64,000 nucleotides of DNA from Mycolicibacter sp. MU0102. Its GTDB lineage: Bacteria; Actinomycetota; Actinomycetes; Mycobacteriales; Mycobacteriaceae. Shown here piece after piece: positions 8,877-18,399 of this stretch. Made by a program: the position numbers and the translations under genes. Where the stretch lies: assembly GCF_963378105.1 (NCBI RefSeq), contig NZ_OY726398.1, positions 3,100,001 to 3,164,000 of the forward strand, read 5' to 3'. How positions within the stretch are numbered: the stretch's first letter is position 1; every line of letters begins with the position of its first letter. The notes under the pieces were generated by a model. The model was not told the origin of the DNA. It searched no databases and saw only the letters and a list, made by a program, of their open reading frames with translations.

Positions 8877-9623
8877 TCAGGCGACCGGTTGCCGCCGGAC
8901 TGCCGCTTGGATTGGCTGATCGGGGTCCATCGCGATGCCGAGGCTCTGAGCGGTGCCACTGACGACGCTGATCATGATCGTCGTCAAGTAATCCACGAAG
9001 GTGTCGCGGGGCATGCGTCGCGGGCTGTCCAGTTCCGGCCCCAACCACCAATCAGTGGCCGAGGTCGCGCTCCCGAAAGCCGCGAAGGCGGCCAGATCCA
9101 GCGCCCCGCGGTTGAGCTCCATGTCCTGCAGCTCGTTGTTGATCATCTCGGCCATCGCCAGGGTGATGGTCCGGCCTTCGTTGAGCGCCCGCATCCGCGA
9201 CTCGGACTGCGCGCGCGCCCGTCCCTGGATGAAGAACCGCAGCACGTTGGGGTGCTCGTCGACCAGGGCGACGTACTCTTCGACGCTTCGCCGGACGATG
9301 TCGCGCAGCGAGTTGGTGGCCACATCGATGGAGGCGAAGATCGCTGTCCACAGGTCGTCACGCAGCCGAGCCCCGACCGCCTCGAACAGGTCGTCCTTGT
9401 CGGCGAAATGCCGGTAGATCTTGGGCTTGGCGGTGCCGGCTTCCTCGGCGATCTCGCGCACGCTCACTTCGGGCCCGAGCCGGTCGATGGACCGGAAGGC
9501 GGCGTCGACGATCTCGCGGCGAACCTTCTTGCGGTGTTCACGCCAACGCTCGCTGCGCGCGTCGACCTTCTGCCCACCGTTCTCGGCAGGCTTGGGTCTC
9601 GTCGTTCCGCGCACGTCAAGCAC
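8877..9623 (-). CDS. TetR-family transcriptional regulator
   Basis: This is a 248-residue repressor-type regulator. After a 30-residue polar extension comes a TetR_N helix-turn-helix (RREIVDAAFRSIDRLGPEVS, then VREIAEEAGTAKPKIYRHFADKD with the typical KxxIYRHF recognition helix). The C-terminal ligand domain is all-helical, and the ligand is not identifiable. It is divergent from the reductase gene starting at 9681, with a 57-bp gap, and upstream of the PE-PPE-domain gene on its own strand. Either could be its target. The start could be internal because the first 30 residues are low-complexity. Confidence 0.9.
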   Translation of the reverse strand: MLDVRGTTRPKPAENGGQKVDARSERWREHRKKVRREIVDAAFRSIDRLGPEVSVREIAEEAGTAKPKIYRHFADKDDLFEAVGARLRDDLWTAIFASIDVATNSLRDIVRRSVEEYVALVDEHPNVLRFFIQGRARAQSESRMRALNEGRTITLAMAEMINNELQDMELNRGALDLAAFAAFGSATSATDWWLGPELDSPRRMPRDTFVDYLTTIMISVVSGTAQSLGIAMDPDQPIQAAVRRQPVA

Positions 9624-9680
9624 CTTACAGCGTTGCCGTCGCTGACCTGGGCAGACCGGCCGTCGGCTAACATCGCCGCT

Positions 9681-10862
9681 GTGGTGCAGCGATTCGACCT
9701 TGCAGTTGTAGGCGGAGGTCCAGCAGGGTCAGCGGCCGCCTGGCAAGCCAGGCAGGCCGGCGCGAGCGTCGTGGTCTTGGACAAGGCGGAGTTCCCGCGG
9801 GACAAGCCCTGCGGTGACGGATTGACCGCGCGCGCGGTCAGCTACCTGCAGAAAATGGGCCTGGCCGAGCAGGTGGCCAAGTTCCACCGGGTCAACCGGG
9901 TGAAGGTGTTCAGCCCGACCGAGTGGGAGCTGTCCTTTCCGCGCCGCCCCGGCATGCCCGACCATGGCTACGTCGCACGCCGCCCGGAGCTGGACACGTT
10001 GCTGCTCAAGCACGCCGAATCGGCCGGTGCCGAAGTCCGGCAGTCCGCCGAGGCAGCGGGCCCGGTGCTCGACGACACCGGCCGGGTGACCGGGGTGCTG
10101 CTCAAGAGTGGTGAGAAGGTGCTGGCCGATGCGGTGATCGCCGCGGACGGCGCCTACTCGCCGATCAAGCGGGCGCTCAAGCTCGACTCGGACTACAACG
10201 GCTACTCCGCGATCGCGATCCGCGCCGAAATGCCCGCCGTCCGGCCCGACGTCGACTCCCTCGACATCTACATGAAGCTGGCGTTTCAGGGTGACCAGCT
10301 GCCCGGCTACGGATGGGTGTTCCCGCTGGGCGGCGGCCGGGTCAACATCGGCTTGGGCTACGTCAACAGCTATAAGAACTGGCAGGCGATCAACGCCACG
10401 CACTTCCTCGGCGACTTTCTCGAGACGTTGCCCCGCGAGTGGGAACTGCCGTCGATCACCGAACTCAAGCAGTCCAAGACCGTGCGCGCGTGGCGCCTGC
10501 CGATGGGCTTCACCGCGTGGCCGCCGTGGCGGCCCGGGGTGCTGTTCACCGGTGACTCCTTGGGCGCGGGCCGGCCGACCTCGGGCGCCGGGATCTCCAA
10601 GGCGCTGGAGTCGGGACTGGCCGCCGGCGAGTGCGCCGTGGCGGCGCTGACCAACGGCGGGCCCGACGATTTCACCAACTACGCGCAGCGGATGGAAGCG
10701 GCCTGGGGTCGGGAGTACAAGCGCGGCCGGTTCTTTCACAAGCTGGCAGGTAAGCCAGCACTGGCCAACGCCGGACTCAAGCTGCTCGATAACGCGCGAT
10801 TCCGCGATCTGATGCTCGCCCGGCTCTACAAGGGTCAGGAAGGGCCGGCGCACACACACTGA
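9681..10862 (+). CDS. Geranylgeranyl-reductase-family FAD oxidoreductase
   Basis: This 393-residue flavoenzyme belongs to the family that reduces isoprenoid double bonds. MenJ, which saturates a unit of the menaquinone side chain in mycobacteria, is a member. It opens with the FAD-binding motif DLAVVGGGPAGSAAAW, followed by the family signature FPRDKPCGDGLTARAV. Later come YGWVFPLGGGRVNIGLG and GDSLGAGRPTSGAGISKALESG. GTG 9681 (or 9684) is the start because the domain begins there; the longer open frame upstream only mirrors the TetR gene. It is divergent from TetR. Its substrate, whether menaquinone or another polyprenyl lipid, is not settled. Confidence 0.87.
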   Translation: MVQRFDLAVVGGGPAGSAAAWQARQAGASVVVLDKAEFPRDKPCGDGLTARAVSYLQKMGLAEQVAKFHRVNRVKVFSPTEWELSFPRRPGMPDHGYVARRPELDTLLLKHAESAGAEVRQSAEAAGPVLDDTGRVTGVLLKSGEKVLADAVIAADGAYSPIKRALKLDSDYNGYSAIAIRAEMPAVRPDVDSLDIYMKLAFQGDQLPGYGWVFPLGGGRVNIGLGYVNSYKNWQAINATHFLGDFLETLPREWELPSITELKQSKTVRAWRLPMGFTAWPPWRPGVLFTGDSLGAGRPTSGAGISKALESGLAAGECAVAALTNGGPDDFTNYAQRMEAAWGREYKRGRFFHKLAGKPALANAGLKLLDNARFRDLMLARLYKGQEGPAHTH

Positions 10863-10937
10863 GGCCTCGTTCGCCCGACCAGACGTGGATGTGTTGCGTT
10901 ACGGCGCCCGCCCCGGAACGCCCGGAGGTGCCCGCCG

Positions 10938-12350
10938 TCACTGCAGCGCGCCCGCTCGCTGTGTGACGCGGGCATAGATCGGCCCGGCGGCGACCGTCGT
11001 GAACGGCACCGCCACCGGGAATTCGTTGCTCAGCGAACTGATCTCGCGGTGCCGCACGCAGGTGGCCAGCGCCAGGGTGGCTTCCAACATGGCGAAGTGA
11101 TCGCCGACGCATTTGCGTGGCCCGCCACCGAATGGCAGGTACTGCCATCGATTACGACCGGCAGAGTTCTGCGGACTGAACCGGTCCGGATCGAATTCCA
11201 GCGGGTGTTCCCACAGTGTCGGATCGCGGTGCAACGCGTAAATGCCGATCCCGACCATGGAGCCCGCCTGCACGCGGAAGCCGTCGACCGCGATATCGCG
11301 CACTGCGGTCCGGCCGTTGAGCGCGCCGGGCGGGCATAACCGCAGTGCTTCCTGCAGGACCTGGATGGTGTACGGCAGTCTGGCCACATCGCCAGGGCAC
11401 AGGTCCGCGTCGAGTTCGGCGACCTCGGCGGCAACCCGGCGTTGCATGTCGGGATGATTTCCCAACGCCCACAACGCGTATGCCAACGTTGTCGCGGTGG
11501 TGTCGTGACCGGCCAGCATGAACACGATCAGCTCGTCGCAGATCTCCTGATCGGTCAATCCGCGACCCGTGTCCGGGTCGGTGGCAGCGATCAGCCCGCG
11601 CACCAGCGGTGCGTCCCTCTCGGGGTCGGCACGGCAGGCCTGCAGGATGTCGTTGGCGAGCCGGTGCAATGTGGCGCTGGCGGCCCGGGCACGGTGCCGC
11701 GCCGGGGTCGGCAACCAGCGCGGTGCGCGTGCCGGAGCAAACGTCCGCTCCGTGACGTACTCTTGCGCGATTCGCATCGGCGCACCCAGCGCTGCGGCCT
11801 GTTCGTCAAGGTCGGCGCCGAGCACCGAGCGCCCCAACGCCCGCAGCGTCAATCGGCGGCATTCGGCGTCCAAATCGACCGTTGAGCCATCATTCCAGCC
11901 GGCAGCGACTGTTTCGGCAGCCTGTCCCATATGTCCGGCGAAACCACGGACATGCTGCTTGGTGAACAGGGGCTGCAAGGTGCGCCGTCGCGGCAGCCAC
12001 GCATCGTTGGGCAGATCGAAGAGGTTCGGCCCCATCAGGTGGCGTATCTCGTCGTGGGCCAGGGTGCGATCGACGTCGCCGCTGCTGAGCACGTCGTGCG
12101 CACCTTGCGGCGAGGTCACCACCACGATCGGGGGCGCGAGCCAGCGTGGCGCCAGTTCCAGCCGGGTCACCGGCCCGCCGGCATCGCGCAATATTTCGAT
12201 TCCGGTACGCAGCTCCCGGAACTGCCGAACCTGCTGCCAATATGGCAATGGGTTCTTCGGCGCCAACGGCAGCGCGCGCACATCGGCGCCGACATCCCGC
12301 ACGGTCATGGCGGTAGCCAACCAGGCCCGATCCGCCCTCGCCTCATCCAA
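10938..12350 (-). CDS. Cytochrome P450
   Basis: This is a 470-residue haem-thiolate monooxygenase. The I-helix motif is AGHDTTATT (oxygen activation), the K-helix ExxR is in LQEALRLCPP, and the haem loop is FGGGPRKCVGDHFA with the cysteine ligand. Length is normal for a soluble bacterial P450. The first about 15 residues are uncertain, and translation may start at the ATG that gives MTVRDVGADV. It is convergent with the reductase gene and follows the LysR-like gene on the same strand. The CYP family and substrate cannot be assigned by eye. Confidence 0.9.
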   Translation of the reverse strand: MDEARADRAWLATAMTVRDVGADVRALPLAPKNPLPYWQQVRQFRELRTGIEILRDAGGPVTRLELAPRWLAPPIVVVTSPQGAHDVLSSGDVDRTLAHDEIRHLMGPNLFDLPNDAWLPRRRTLQPLFTKQHVRGFAGHMGQAAETVAAGWNDGSTVDLDAECRRLTLRALGRSVLGADLDEQAAALGAPMRIAQEYVTERTFAPARAPRWLPTPARHRARAASATLHRLANDILQACRADPERDAPLVRGLIAATDPDTGRGLTDQEICDELIVFMLAGHDTTATTLAYALWALGNHPDMQRRVAAEVAELDADLCPGDVARLPYTIQVLQEALRLCPPGALNGRTAVRDIAVDGFRVQAGSMVGIGIYALHRDPTLWEHPLEFDPDRFSPQNSAGRNRWQYLPFGGGPRKCVGDHFAMLEATLALATCVRHREISSLSNEFPVAVPFTTVAAGPIYARVTQRAGALQ

Positions 12351-12400
12351 ACGGTTGAAGTTTTCGCCCGAAATCGTTTCACCATGCCGTGCCGCTGAGC

Positions 12401-13114
12401 TCAGCGCCGGCCGCGGCTCACCCGACCCGGCTTGCGGGTGGTTTTGCCCGCGGCCGCTCGGGCGGCCTGCTTGGCAAGGGTCTTCTCTCGTGCGCTGCGT
12501 TTCGGGGCCGGCTGAGACTGTCCTCGCGACGAGCCGGGTTTGCGGCCGCGCACAATGCCGACAAACTCTTCAACCAGCGCCGTCTGCGGACCTTCGGCGA
12601 AGGCGAGCGACACCGGGCAGGTGGGTGCATCGCTGATCGGACGGTAGGCAAGGTCCTTGCGGTGATGCAGCCGCGCCAACGACTGCGGAACGATCAGCGC
12701 ACCCAGCCCAGCAGCGACGAGTTCTATTGCGTCCTTGGTGGTTTCAGGGCGATGGTCGATCGGCTTGCCGGGCGCATCCGCCCAGCCGACGACATCGTCC
12801 AGTGGGAGCAGTAGCGGCTCGTCAGCGAGATCCGCCGAGGTGATCTCATCGACGGCATTGAAGACGTGGTCCTTGGGCACCACGGCCACCGTGGTCTCCT
12901 CGTAGAGCGGAATGACAGCCAGCCCAGCGGTGTCGGCCAACGGCCGCAGCAGCGCCACATCGACGGTTCCCGCCCGCACCGCGGCCGCCGCGTCGGCGGC
13001 TTCAAGGGTGTGCAGCAGCAGCGGAACGTCTGGATGCCGCTGTCCCCAGACTCGTGCCCACTTCGCGGGCGTCCCGCCGGGGACGTACCCGAGGGTGAGG
13101 GAAGGCGGATTCAC
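12401..13114 (-). CDS. LysR-type substrate-binding domain protein lacking HTH
   Basis: This 237-residue protein has only the effector-binding half of a LysR regulator, a periplasmic-binding-protein fold. It includes the motifs GTVDVALLRPL, YEETTVAVVPKDH and VAAGLGALIVPQSLA. No N-terminal winged helix-turn-helix is present. Instead the last 45 residues are strongly basic (PKRSAREKTLAKQAARAAAG and more K/R-rich sequence) and could bind nucleic acid. It is divergent from the DUF5997 gene with only 28 bp between the starts, which suggests joint regulation or function. Confidence 0.8.
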   Translation of the reverse strand: MNPPSLTLGYVPGGTPAKWARVWGQRHPDVPLLLHTLEAADAAAAVRAGTVDVALLRPLADTAGLAVIPLYEETTVAVVPKDHVFNAVDEITSADLADEPLLLPLDDVVGWADAPGKPIDHRPETTKDAIELVAAGLGALIVPQSLARLHHRKDLAYRPISDAPTCPVSLAFAEGPQTALVEEFVGIVRGRKPGSSRGQSQPAPKRSAREKTLAKQAARAAAGKTTRKPGRVSRGRR

Positions 13115-13142
13115 CGCATCAGGCTACCGATAGGCTGGCGCC

Positions 13143-13529
13143 ATGAGCAGGCCGAACGCACAGTCCATGAAACCCGCCACGGCGGCCAAGAAGCTGGACG
13201 TGTACCTGCCCGCCACACCCGCGGAGTTCCAGGAGAACTCGATCACCCGCACCGAGCTCGCCGCCCTGCAGGCCGAACCGCCGCAGTGGCTCAAGGACCT
13301 GCGCAAGAACGGGCCGCACCCGAAGAACTTGGTGGCAGCCAAGCTCGGCATCTCGATCTCCGGTCTCACCCGCAGCGGTACGGACAACGCGTTGACCACC
13401 GAGCAGATCGTCGCGCTGCTCGAGGAGAAGCCGGAGTGGCTGGTCGCCGAGCGTGAGAGCTACCAGGAAGTCCTGCGCGAGCAGCGGCGCATCAAGGCGT
13501 TGCACGCCGACCAAGCTCGCGAGGGCTGA
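13143..13529 (+). CDS. DUF5997 family protein
   Basis: This 128-residue actinobacterial protein has no known function. It begins with a basic MSRPNAQSMKPATAAKKLDV and includes LPATPAEFQENSITRTELAA. A segment resembling a helix-turn-helix follows (NLVAAKLGISISGLTRSG, residues about 62-80), then a helical charged C-terminus. The family name is from recognition of the whole pattern. The DNA-binding suggestion is mine. It is divergent from the LysR-like effector domain gene and followed after 7 bp by the large SARP-type regulator, so it may be co-transcribed with that regulator. Confidence 0.75.
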   Translation: MSRPNAQSMKPATAAKKLDVYLPATPAEFQENSITRTELAALQAEPPQWLKDLRKNGPHPKNLVAAKLGISISGLTRSGTDNALTTEQIVALLEEKPEWLVAERESYQEVLREQRRIKALHADQAREG

Positions 13530-13536
13530 TTCAAGC

Positions 13537-16500
13537 GTGAATTTGGCTGTCCTCGGGCCGATCCGCGTCCTGCGGGACGACGCGCCGGTTGACCTGGGAA
13601 CGCCCCGGCAGCGGGCCGTGATCGCAGCACTCGCCTTGGCGCAGGGCGAGCGAGTCTCGGTCGAGACGCTCGCCCAACGGGTGTGGGGCGAATTACCGCC
13701 CGCCTCCGCGACGGCGACCCTGCACAGCTACATCGGCAAGTTACGCCGCAACCTGGAACCTGGGCGCGGTCCTCGCCAGACGGCGACGGTACTGGTTCGG
13801 GAACATTCTGGCTACGCGCTGCGCATCCCGGCCATCGAACGCGACGACGTCGCGCTCCAACAGGTGGTGACGGCTGCACGCGCCACATTGACCGAACTCG
13901 TCGACCTCGATCGTCCGTCCGCGGCTGGACCCGCCGCCGACCGGATCGCGCGGGTTGCGACAGGCCTCGATGAACGGCTGTCGTCCTGGCGCGGCGAGCC
14001 CTATCCGGAGCTCGGCGACGACCCGAACGCTGTCGCCGAGCGAGTGCGGCTCGCCGACCTACGGGCCGCTGCCCGGGAACTGCGGATCGTGGCCAGCCTC
14101 GCGGTCGGTGAACACGACGAGGTGGTGGGTGAGCTCGCCGCCCTGTGCGCCGAGAATCCGCTGCACGAACGTTGGTGGTCGCTGTGGGCGGTCGCCCTCT
14201 TCCGCTGCGGGCGGCTGCCCGAATCGCTCGCCGCGCTACAGACCCTGCGGGCCGAGCTGGCCGATGAGCTGGGGCTCGATCCCAGCGAAGCAGTCCGCAC
14301 CCTACAGAGCGCGATCCTGCGCCGCGATCCTTCGCTCGGGTGGCCGGCGCCGTCGTCCGACTCGACGACTCGCCGGCCGCCTGCCATCACCACACCGCCG
14401 AGCACTGCGCGGACGCCACGCCCGGCCCCCTTCGCCCGACCACGCTGGCCGCTGGTGGGACGTGCCCCGGAACGGCGCCGGCTCCGAGCCGAGGCGGAGG
14501 CTGCCGCGGCGGGCGCGACCGGTGTCACCGTCGTGGTGGGCGAACCCGGCGCAGGGAAGACCCGGCTGCTGGTCGCGTTCGCGGAGGACGCCGTGGCGCT
14601 GGGCTTCCGAATCGGGGTTGGGCGCTGCCGGGACACTGACCAACCGGAACTGTGGCCGCTGGCGGAGGCGCTGGCCGAGATTTCGGACCGCCCGACAACA
14701 ATGCTCTACGAGGAGCTGACCGCCGGTTCCGAGTTCGCGCTGCGGGATCTGGCCGTGCGACTGGCCGCGGAATCCGCCCTGGCGGTGCCGACGGCCCTGG
14801 TCATCGAGGACTTGCACTGGGCCGGGCCGGTGGTGATCCGGACGCTGACGGCGCTGATCGAGCGGCTCACCGATCAACGGCTCCTGCTGGTCACGACCGC
14901 CCGGCCGGACCCAGCAGAAGATTCCGAATTGCAACGGTTCCTGCGCGCCACCGCGCGCGGGGAGGGTAGCCGGATCGAGTTGGGCCCGCTTCCGATCGAC
15001 GCGGTGGAGCCGCTCGCGGAAGCAGTGGCCGGATCCGCCATCGGCGATGACCGTGCGTCCGCGCTGTGGAACCGGACCGGCGGGAACACGCTGTACCTGG
15101 TGGAACTGCTGCAGAGCGCGGGCGCACCCAGCGGCACCCTCGCGGACGTGGTGCTGGAGCGAGTCGGGGCCCTGCCCGCCGAGACCGTCGAGGCCTTGCA
15201 CGCGGCCAGTGTGCTCGGAACGGCTTTTCGGACCGAGGATCTCGCCGGAATCACGAACACGGACCCTGGGCGCGCGATGGAGCTCGTGGAGCCCGCGCGC
15301 CGGGCCGGGATCGTGGCCGACACGGGAGCCGGATTCCGGTTCGGCCACGTGATCGTGCAGGAAGTGATCTACCGAGCGTTGGCCGGAAGTATGCGCACCG
15401 ACCTGCACCGACGCGCCGCGGAAGTCGCCGCGCAGGGCGATCTGAACCGGGCTGACGTTCGGGCATCGGTGCAGCACCACCTGCGCTGCGCCGCCCCCGC
15501 GGACCCCGGTACCGGCTGGCGCACGCTGGTCGAGGTCGCGCAGTACGCGCGGGCCGGCTCCCACTACGACGAAGAGGCGGCGCATCTGGTCCTGGCGCTG
15601 GACCTCCAACGGACCGACCGCACGGCGTCCGCCCGGGAACGGTACGAACTGCTCATGCTGGCCACCGACGCGCACCGCTGGTCGGGTGACTGGCAGGGTG
15701 TCTCGGACTGTGTGGACGCCGCGACGCTGCTGGTCGGCCGGCTCGGCGATCCGGCCGACCGGAGCACCACCGCGGAGCTGGCGGCGCGCACCCTGTCCGC
15801 CAATCTCGACGGCGCCCTGTGGCAGGTCAGGCCCTATGGCGAGGTGCACGCCCCGGTGGTCGACGCGCTCACCGAAGTGCTACCGCAGCTGCCGCCCCAC
15901 CGGACCGCGGTGCGCAGTCGGGCGCTGCTGACGCTGGCTATGGAGTTGTTCTATTCCGGAGAGGTGGATCGGATCGACGCCCTGGTCGCCGAGGCCCTGG
16001 ATGTGGCGCGCCCGATCGACGATCCGCGGGTCCGGGTGTCGGTGCAGCTGGGCGCCTACGTGGCACGCTTCCGGCCGGATGCGGCGGCCGACCGAGCCGA
16101 ATACCTGCGCCTCGCCCGCGCCGATTCCGACCTGTTGGGTGATCCGCGGCTGGAGATGATGGTCGCGACGCTGGCCACCGGCTTGGCCAACGAGTTCGGC
16201 GATGCAGATGCGGTGTGGTCCGGTATCCGGGCGCTCACCAGCCGGCTGCGTTCGGCCGGGCTCGGTACCGCCGAGGTGGTTCTGCACACGGTCGCCGGGC
16301 CCTGGCACGCGATGGCCGGCGACGACGCGGCCGCATTCGCGTCGGTACAGCGCCTGTACGAGCTGGCCGTAGAAGTGCGAACCCCCAACGTTGTCGAGGC
16401 GGCCCAGGTCGTGGCCGCGCTGGCGTGCCTGCACGCGGACCGCGCAGCCGAGGTGGTGCCGATTCTGGACGGGTTCCTCCGGGATAGCCGCATCCCGGCC

Positions 16501-16893
16501 GCGTCGACGGTGGCGCTGATGCTGCTGCGCGCCGGAGAGCGGGAGCGGGCGGCCGCCTTCGTCGCGGCTCATCCCCTGCCCGTCGAACGCCACACCTACC
16601 TCGGAGCGGTGTTTGCCGCGATGAGTTGCGAGATCGCGCTGGAACTCGCGCGCCGCGATCTGGCCACGGACGCCTTCGGATACCTGCGGGCCTATTCGGG
16701 GCGGATGGCAAGCGCGGGAACCGCCGCGGCGATCGGCCCGGTGGACCTGTTCCTGGCCTACGGGGCAGCGGTCACCGGGGATGCCGCGGCGGCCGCCGCG
16801 TATGCCGACGCAGCGGCCGACCAGGCCCGCCGCTGGCGGTTGCCGCGCATCGAGGCGCGGATCGCCGAAATGCGGCAGCGGCACGGTTTCTGA
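13537..16893 (+). CDS. SARP/BTAD regulator with AAA ATPase and TPR-like region
   Basis: This is a 1118-residue transcriptional regulator of the AfsR/SARP kind. GTG 13537 starts directly at the winged-helix Trans_reg_C domain (LAVLGPIRVLRDDAPVDLG... YIGKLRRNLEPG, residues 1-95). The BTAD helical domain covers about 100-255. After a proline-rich linker comes an AAA/NACHT-like ATPase with Walker A GEPGAGKTRLL near residue 335 and Walker B ALVIEDLHWAG near 425. The rest is alanine-rich helical repeats of TPR type. Such proteins activate nearby or distant gene clusters in response to unknown signals. The target here is unknown. Confidence 0.87.
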   Translation: MNLAVLGPIRVLRDDAPVDLGTPRQRAVIAALALAQGERVSVETLAQRVWGELPPASATATLHSYIGKLRRNLEPGRGPRQTATVLVREHSGYALRIPAIERDDVALQQVVTAARATLTELVDLDRPSAAGPAADRIARVATGLDERLSSWRGEPYPELGDDPNAVAERVRLADLRAAARELRIVASLAVGEHDEVVGELAALCAENPLHERWWSLWAVALFRCGRLPESLAALQTLRAELADELGLDPSEAVRTLQSAILRRDPSLGWPAPSSDSTTRRPPAITTPPSTARTPRPAPFARPRWPLVGRAPERRRLRAEAEAAAAGATGVTVVVGEPGAGKTRLLVAFAEDAVALGFRIGVGRCRDTDQPELWPLAEALAEISDRPTTMLYEELTAGSEFALRDLAVRLAAESALAVPTALVIEDLHWAGPVVIRTLTALIERLTDQRLLLVTTARPDPAEDSELQRFLRATARGEGSRIELGPLPIDAVEPLAEAVAGSAIGDDRASALWNRTGGNTLYLVELLQSAGAPSGTLADVVLERVGALPAETVEALHAASVLGTAFRTEDLAGITNTDPGRAMELVEPARRAGIVADTGAGFRFGHVIVQEVIYRALAGSMRTDLHRRAAEVAAQGDLNRADVRASVQHHLRCAAPADPGTGWRTLVEVAQYARAGSHYDEEAAHLVLALDLQRTDRTASARERYELLMLATDAHRWSGDWQGVSDCVDAATLLVGRLGDPADRSTTAELAARTLSANLDGALWQVRPYGEVHAPVVDALTEVLPQLPPHRTAVRSRALLTLAMELFYSGEVDRIDALVAEALDVARPIDDPRVRVSVQLGAYVARFRPDAAADRAEYLRLARADSDLLGDPRLEMMVATLATGLANEFGDADAVWSGIRALTSRLRSAGLGTAEVVLHTVAGPWHAMAGDDAAAFASVQRLYELAVEVRTPNVVEAAQVVAALACLHADRAAEVVPILDGFLRDSRIPAASTVALMLLRAGERERAAAFVAAHPLPVERHTYLGAVFAAMSCEIALELARRDLATDAFGYLRAYSGRMASAGTAAAIGPVDLFLAYGAAVTGDAAAAAAYADAAADQARRWRLPRIEARIAEMRQRHGF

Positions 16894-16902
16894 CGGGTTG
16901 GC

Positions 16903-17637
16903 TCAGCGCACCAGGCTCGTACCCACCGTCGTGCCCGCCGGCACCGCCACGAACGCGGCGACGTCCAGACGCTGGAAACGACGGCGCCCCATTCGCAGCA
17001 TCGCCCGGAGCGGCAACGGAGCCTCGGCGAGCAGTTCGGAGGCCATCGGATCCGGGAGGTCCTTGAAGGCCCAGGGCAGCATCTGCGTGAGTTCGCGGGG
17101 GCTCATGCCGCCCCGCAGTTTCGTACGCTCGAGGTGGTCCCACTCCTCGCCCCCGATCCGCGCCTGCAGCACCACATTCGCATCGCGTTCCTCGTGCGAC
17201 AGGTGACCGGTGAGGCAGGCGTAGGCCCAGTCGACGGCTGCGGTCAGTGTCTCCCGATCGGGCGTGCCGGCGCCGATCGTCATCGCCTCCAGGCCGGCTC
17301 GGACCCGGAGCAGCAGCGGGTCAATCTGATCGTGTTCGGTGTCCATGGCGTCCAGGACGGCGAGTGCGTGCGCGTCGCCATCGGCCTCGGCGCGTTCGCG
17401 CAGCAGCGGCCAAAGCACTGTGTCCTCCTTGCGATGGTGATCGTGCAACACGGTGGACAGCAGGTCCCACCGGGCCAACAGAGCGCGCCAGGTGCGCCCG
17501 TCAGAAACCGGAGTGCGGCGCACGGCGACGCAGAAGTGCGTGAGGTCACGCCGGAATCCGTGATGCATCACGTACATCATCCGCAGGTCGGCCGGCCCTT
17601 CGGGGGCAGCGGCCTGGCCGGGCAACAACACGGTCAC
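16903..17637 (-). CDS. Hemerythrin HHE-domain protein
   Basis: This is a predicted 244-residue di-iron protein. GTG 17637 is chosen because AGAGGAG lies upstream; earlier in-frame codons give a low-complexity extension. Hemerythrin-like helices carry the metal-ligand pattern: MHHGFRRDLTHF, LLSTVLHDHHRKEDTVLWPLL, MDTEHDQIDPLL and LTGHLSHEERDA. The family binds oxygen, NO or redox signals in mycobacteria. The C-terminus (FKDLPDPMASELLAEAPLPL, then an R-rich stretch) is typical of actinobacterial members. It is convergent with the SARP regulator at 9 bp. Confidence 0.87.
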   Translation of the reverse strand: MTVLLPGQAAAPEGPADLRMMYVMHHGFRRDLTHFCVAVRRTPVSDGRTWRALLARWDLLSTVLHDHHRKEDTVLWPLLRERAEADGDAHALAVLDAMDTEHDQIDPLLLRVRAGLEAMTIGAGTPDRETLTAAVDWAYACLTGHLSHEERDANVVLQARIGGEEWDHLERTKLRGGMSPRELTQMLPWAFKDLPDPMASELLAEAPLPLRAMLRMGRRRFQRLDVAAFVAVPAGTTVGTSLVR

Positions 17638-17885
17638 AGTGACTCCTCTTCGTCCGGGGCGCCCGTCCGGGCATCCTCGTCCCGCACCGTGGCAGGGCGC
17701 ACTGGTAGTCCACTGGTGGCTGACTTGCGCACGTGCCGATGACATGCCACGGGTCTTCCCTCCCGTCGCCGCTTTCCGCTTCCGGCAAATATGGGGTAAT
17801 CACCTGATGTGCCGGGCCGGGCCGATCGTGCACCGTAAACCGTGGTTGTGGACGCGCACGGCGACACTGACATCGGGAGGCTTCG

Positions 17886-18383
17886 ATGAGGACCGCCGCC
17901 CGCGCCTTATCTGGCCTGGCCGCGGTGACGACGTTGGTCGGCAACGGTATTGCCACGGGTTTGCCGCCCGCAATACCTGCGGCGTGCGATCTCCTCAGCT
18001 CATCGATGGCTCGGGAGTTCGCCGGCACCGACGCCGAGCGCCAACTGTGGCTGGACGCCGATCCGCCAGTACCGCTGGGTGATAGCGCCTGCCAGTACTC
18101 CGGGAGCGCGGGCACCGTCTTCGTATCGCTCAATCCGATGCCGACGAATCCCGACGCCCCGATAAACCATTTCAGTGTGGTGCGACCGGAGAACGCGATC
18201 CCCGATCTTGGCTATCAGGCGTACTGGTTCGGCGCCGGCCAAAGCCTCGTGGTGGTCAAGGAGGGTCTACTACTGCAGATCAAGGTCTCCGACAATGCGA
18301 ACCCCGCGGGCGCACAACCGGATCAGGACCACAAGAACAGGGATATCGCGCTCGCGAACCAGATCGTTCCCGAACTGAGCTGA
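17886..18383 (+). CDS. Small exported protein, DUF3558-like
   Basis: This 165-residue protein has an N-terminal export signal (MRTAARALSGLAAVTTLVGN...) and a mature part starting near PAACDLLSSSMAREFAG, which resembles the DUF3558 start (a cysteine followed by Leu-Leu). No clear lipobox is present. A second cysteine at SACQYSG could form a disulphide. Its role is unknown; DUF3558 proteins are mycobacterial envelope proteins or lipoproteins. AGG precedes the ATG. It is followed after 16 bp by another secreted gene, so the two probably form an operon. Confidence 0.7.
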   Translation: MRTAARALSGLAAVTTLVGNGIATGLPPAIPAACDLLSSSMAREFAGTDAERQLWLDADPPVPLGDSACQYSGSAGTVFVSLNPMPTNPDAPINHFSVVRPENAIPDLGYQAYWFGAGQSLVVVKEGLLLQIKVSDNANPAGAQPDQDHKNRDIALANQIVPELS

Positions 18384-18399
18384 CGCCAAGGGGTACGCC

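Noticed and set aside
9001..9680. Upstream extension of the reductase frame (8889-9680)
   Set aside because: It lies antisense to the TetR gene and carries no oxidoreductase motif; the FAD motif begins at 9681.
14302..15849. Minus-strand open frame in the SARP regulator gene
   Set aside because: The plus-strand protein has Walker motifs and BTAD domain in the same DNA; the reverse frame is low-complexity.
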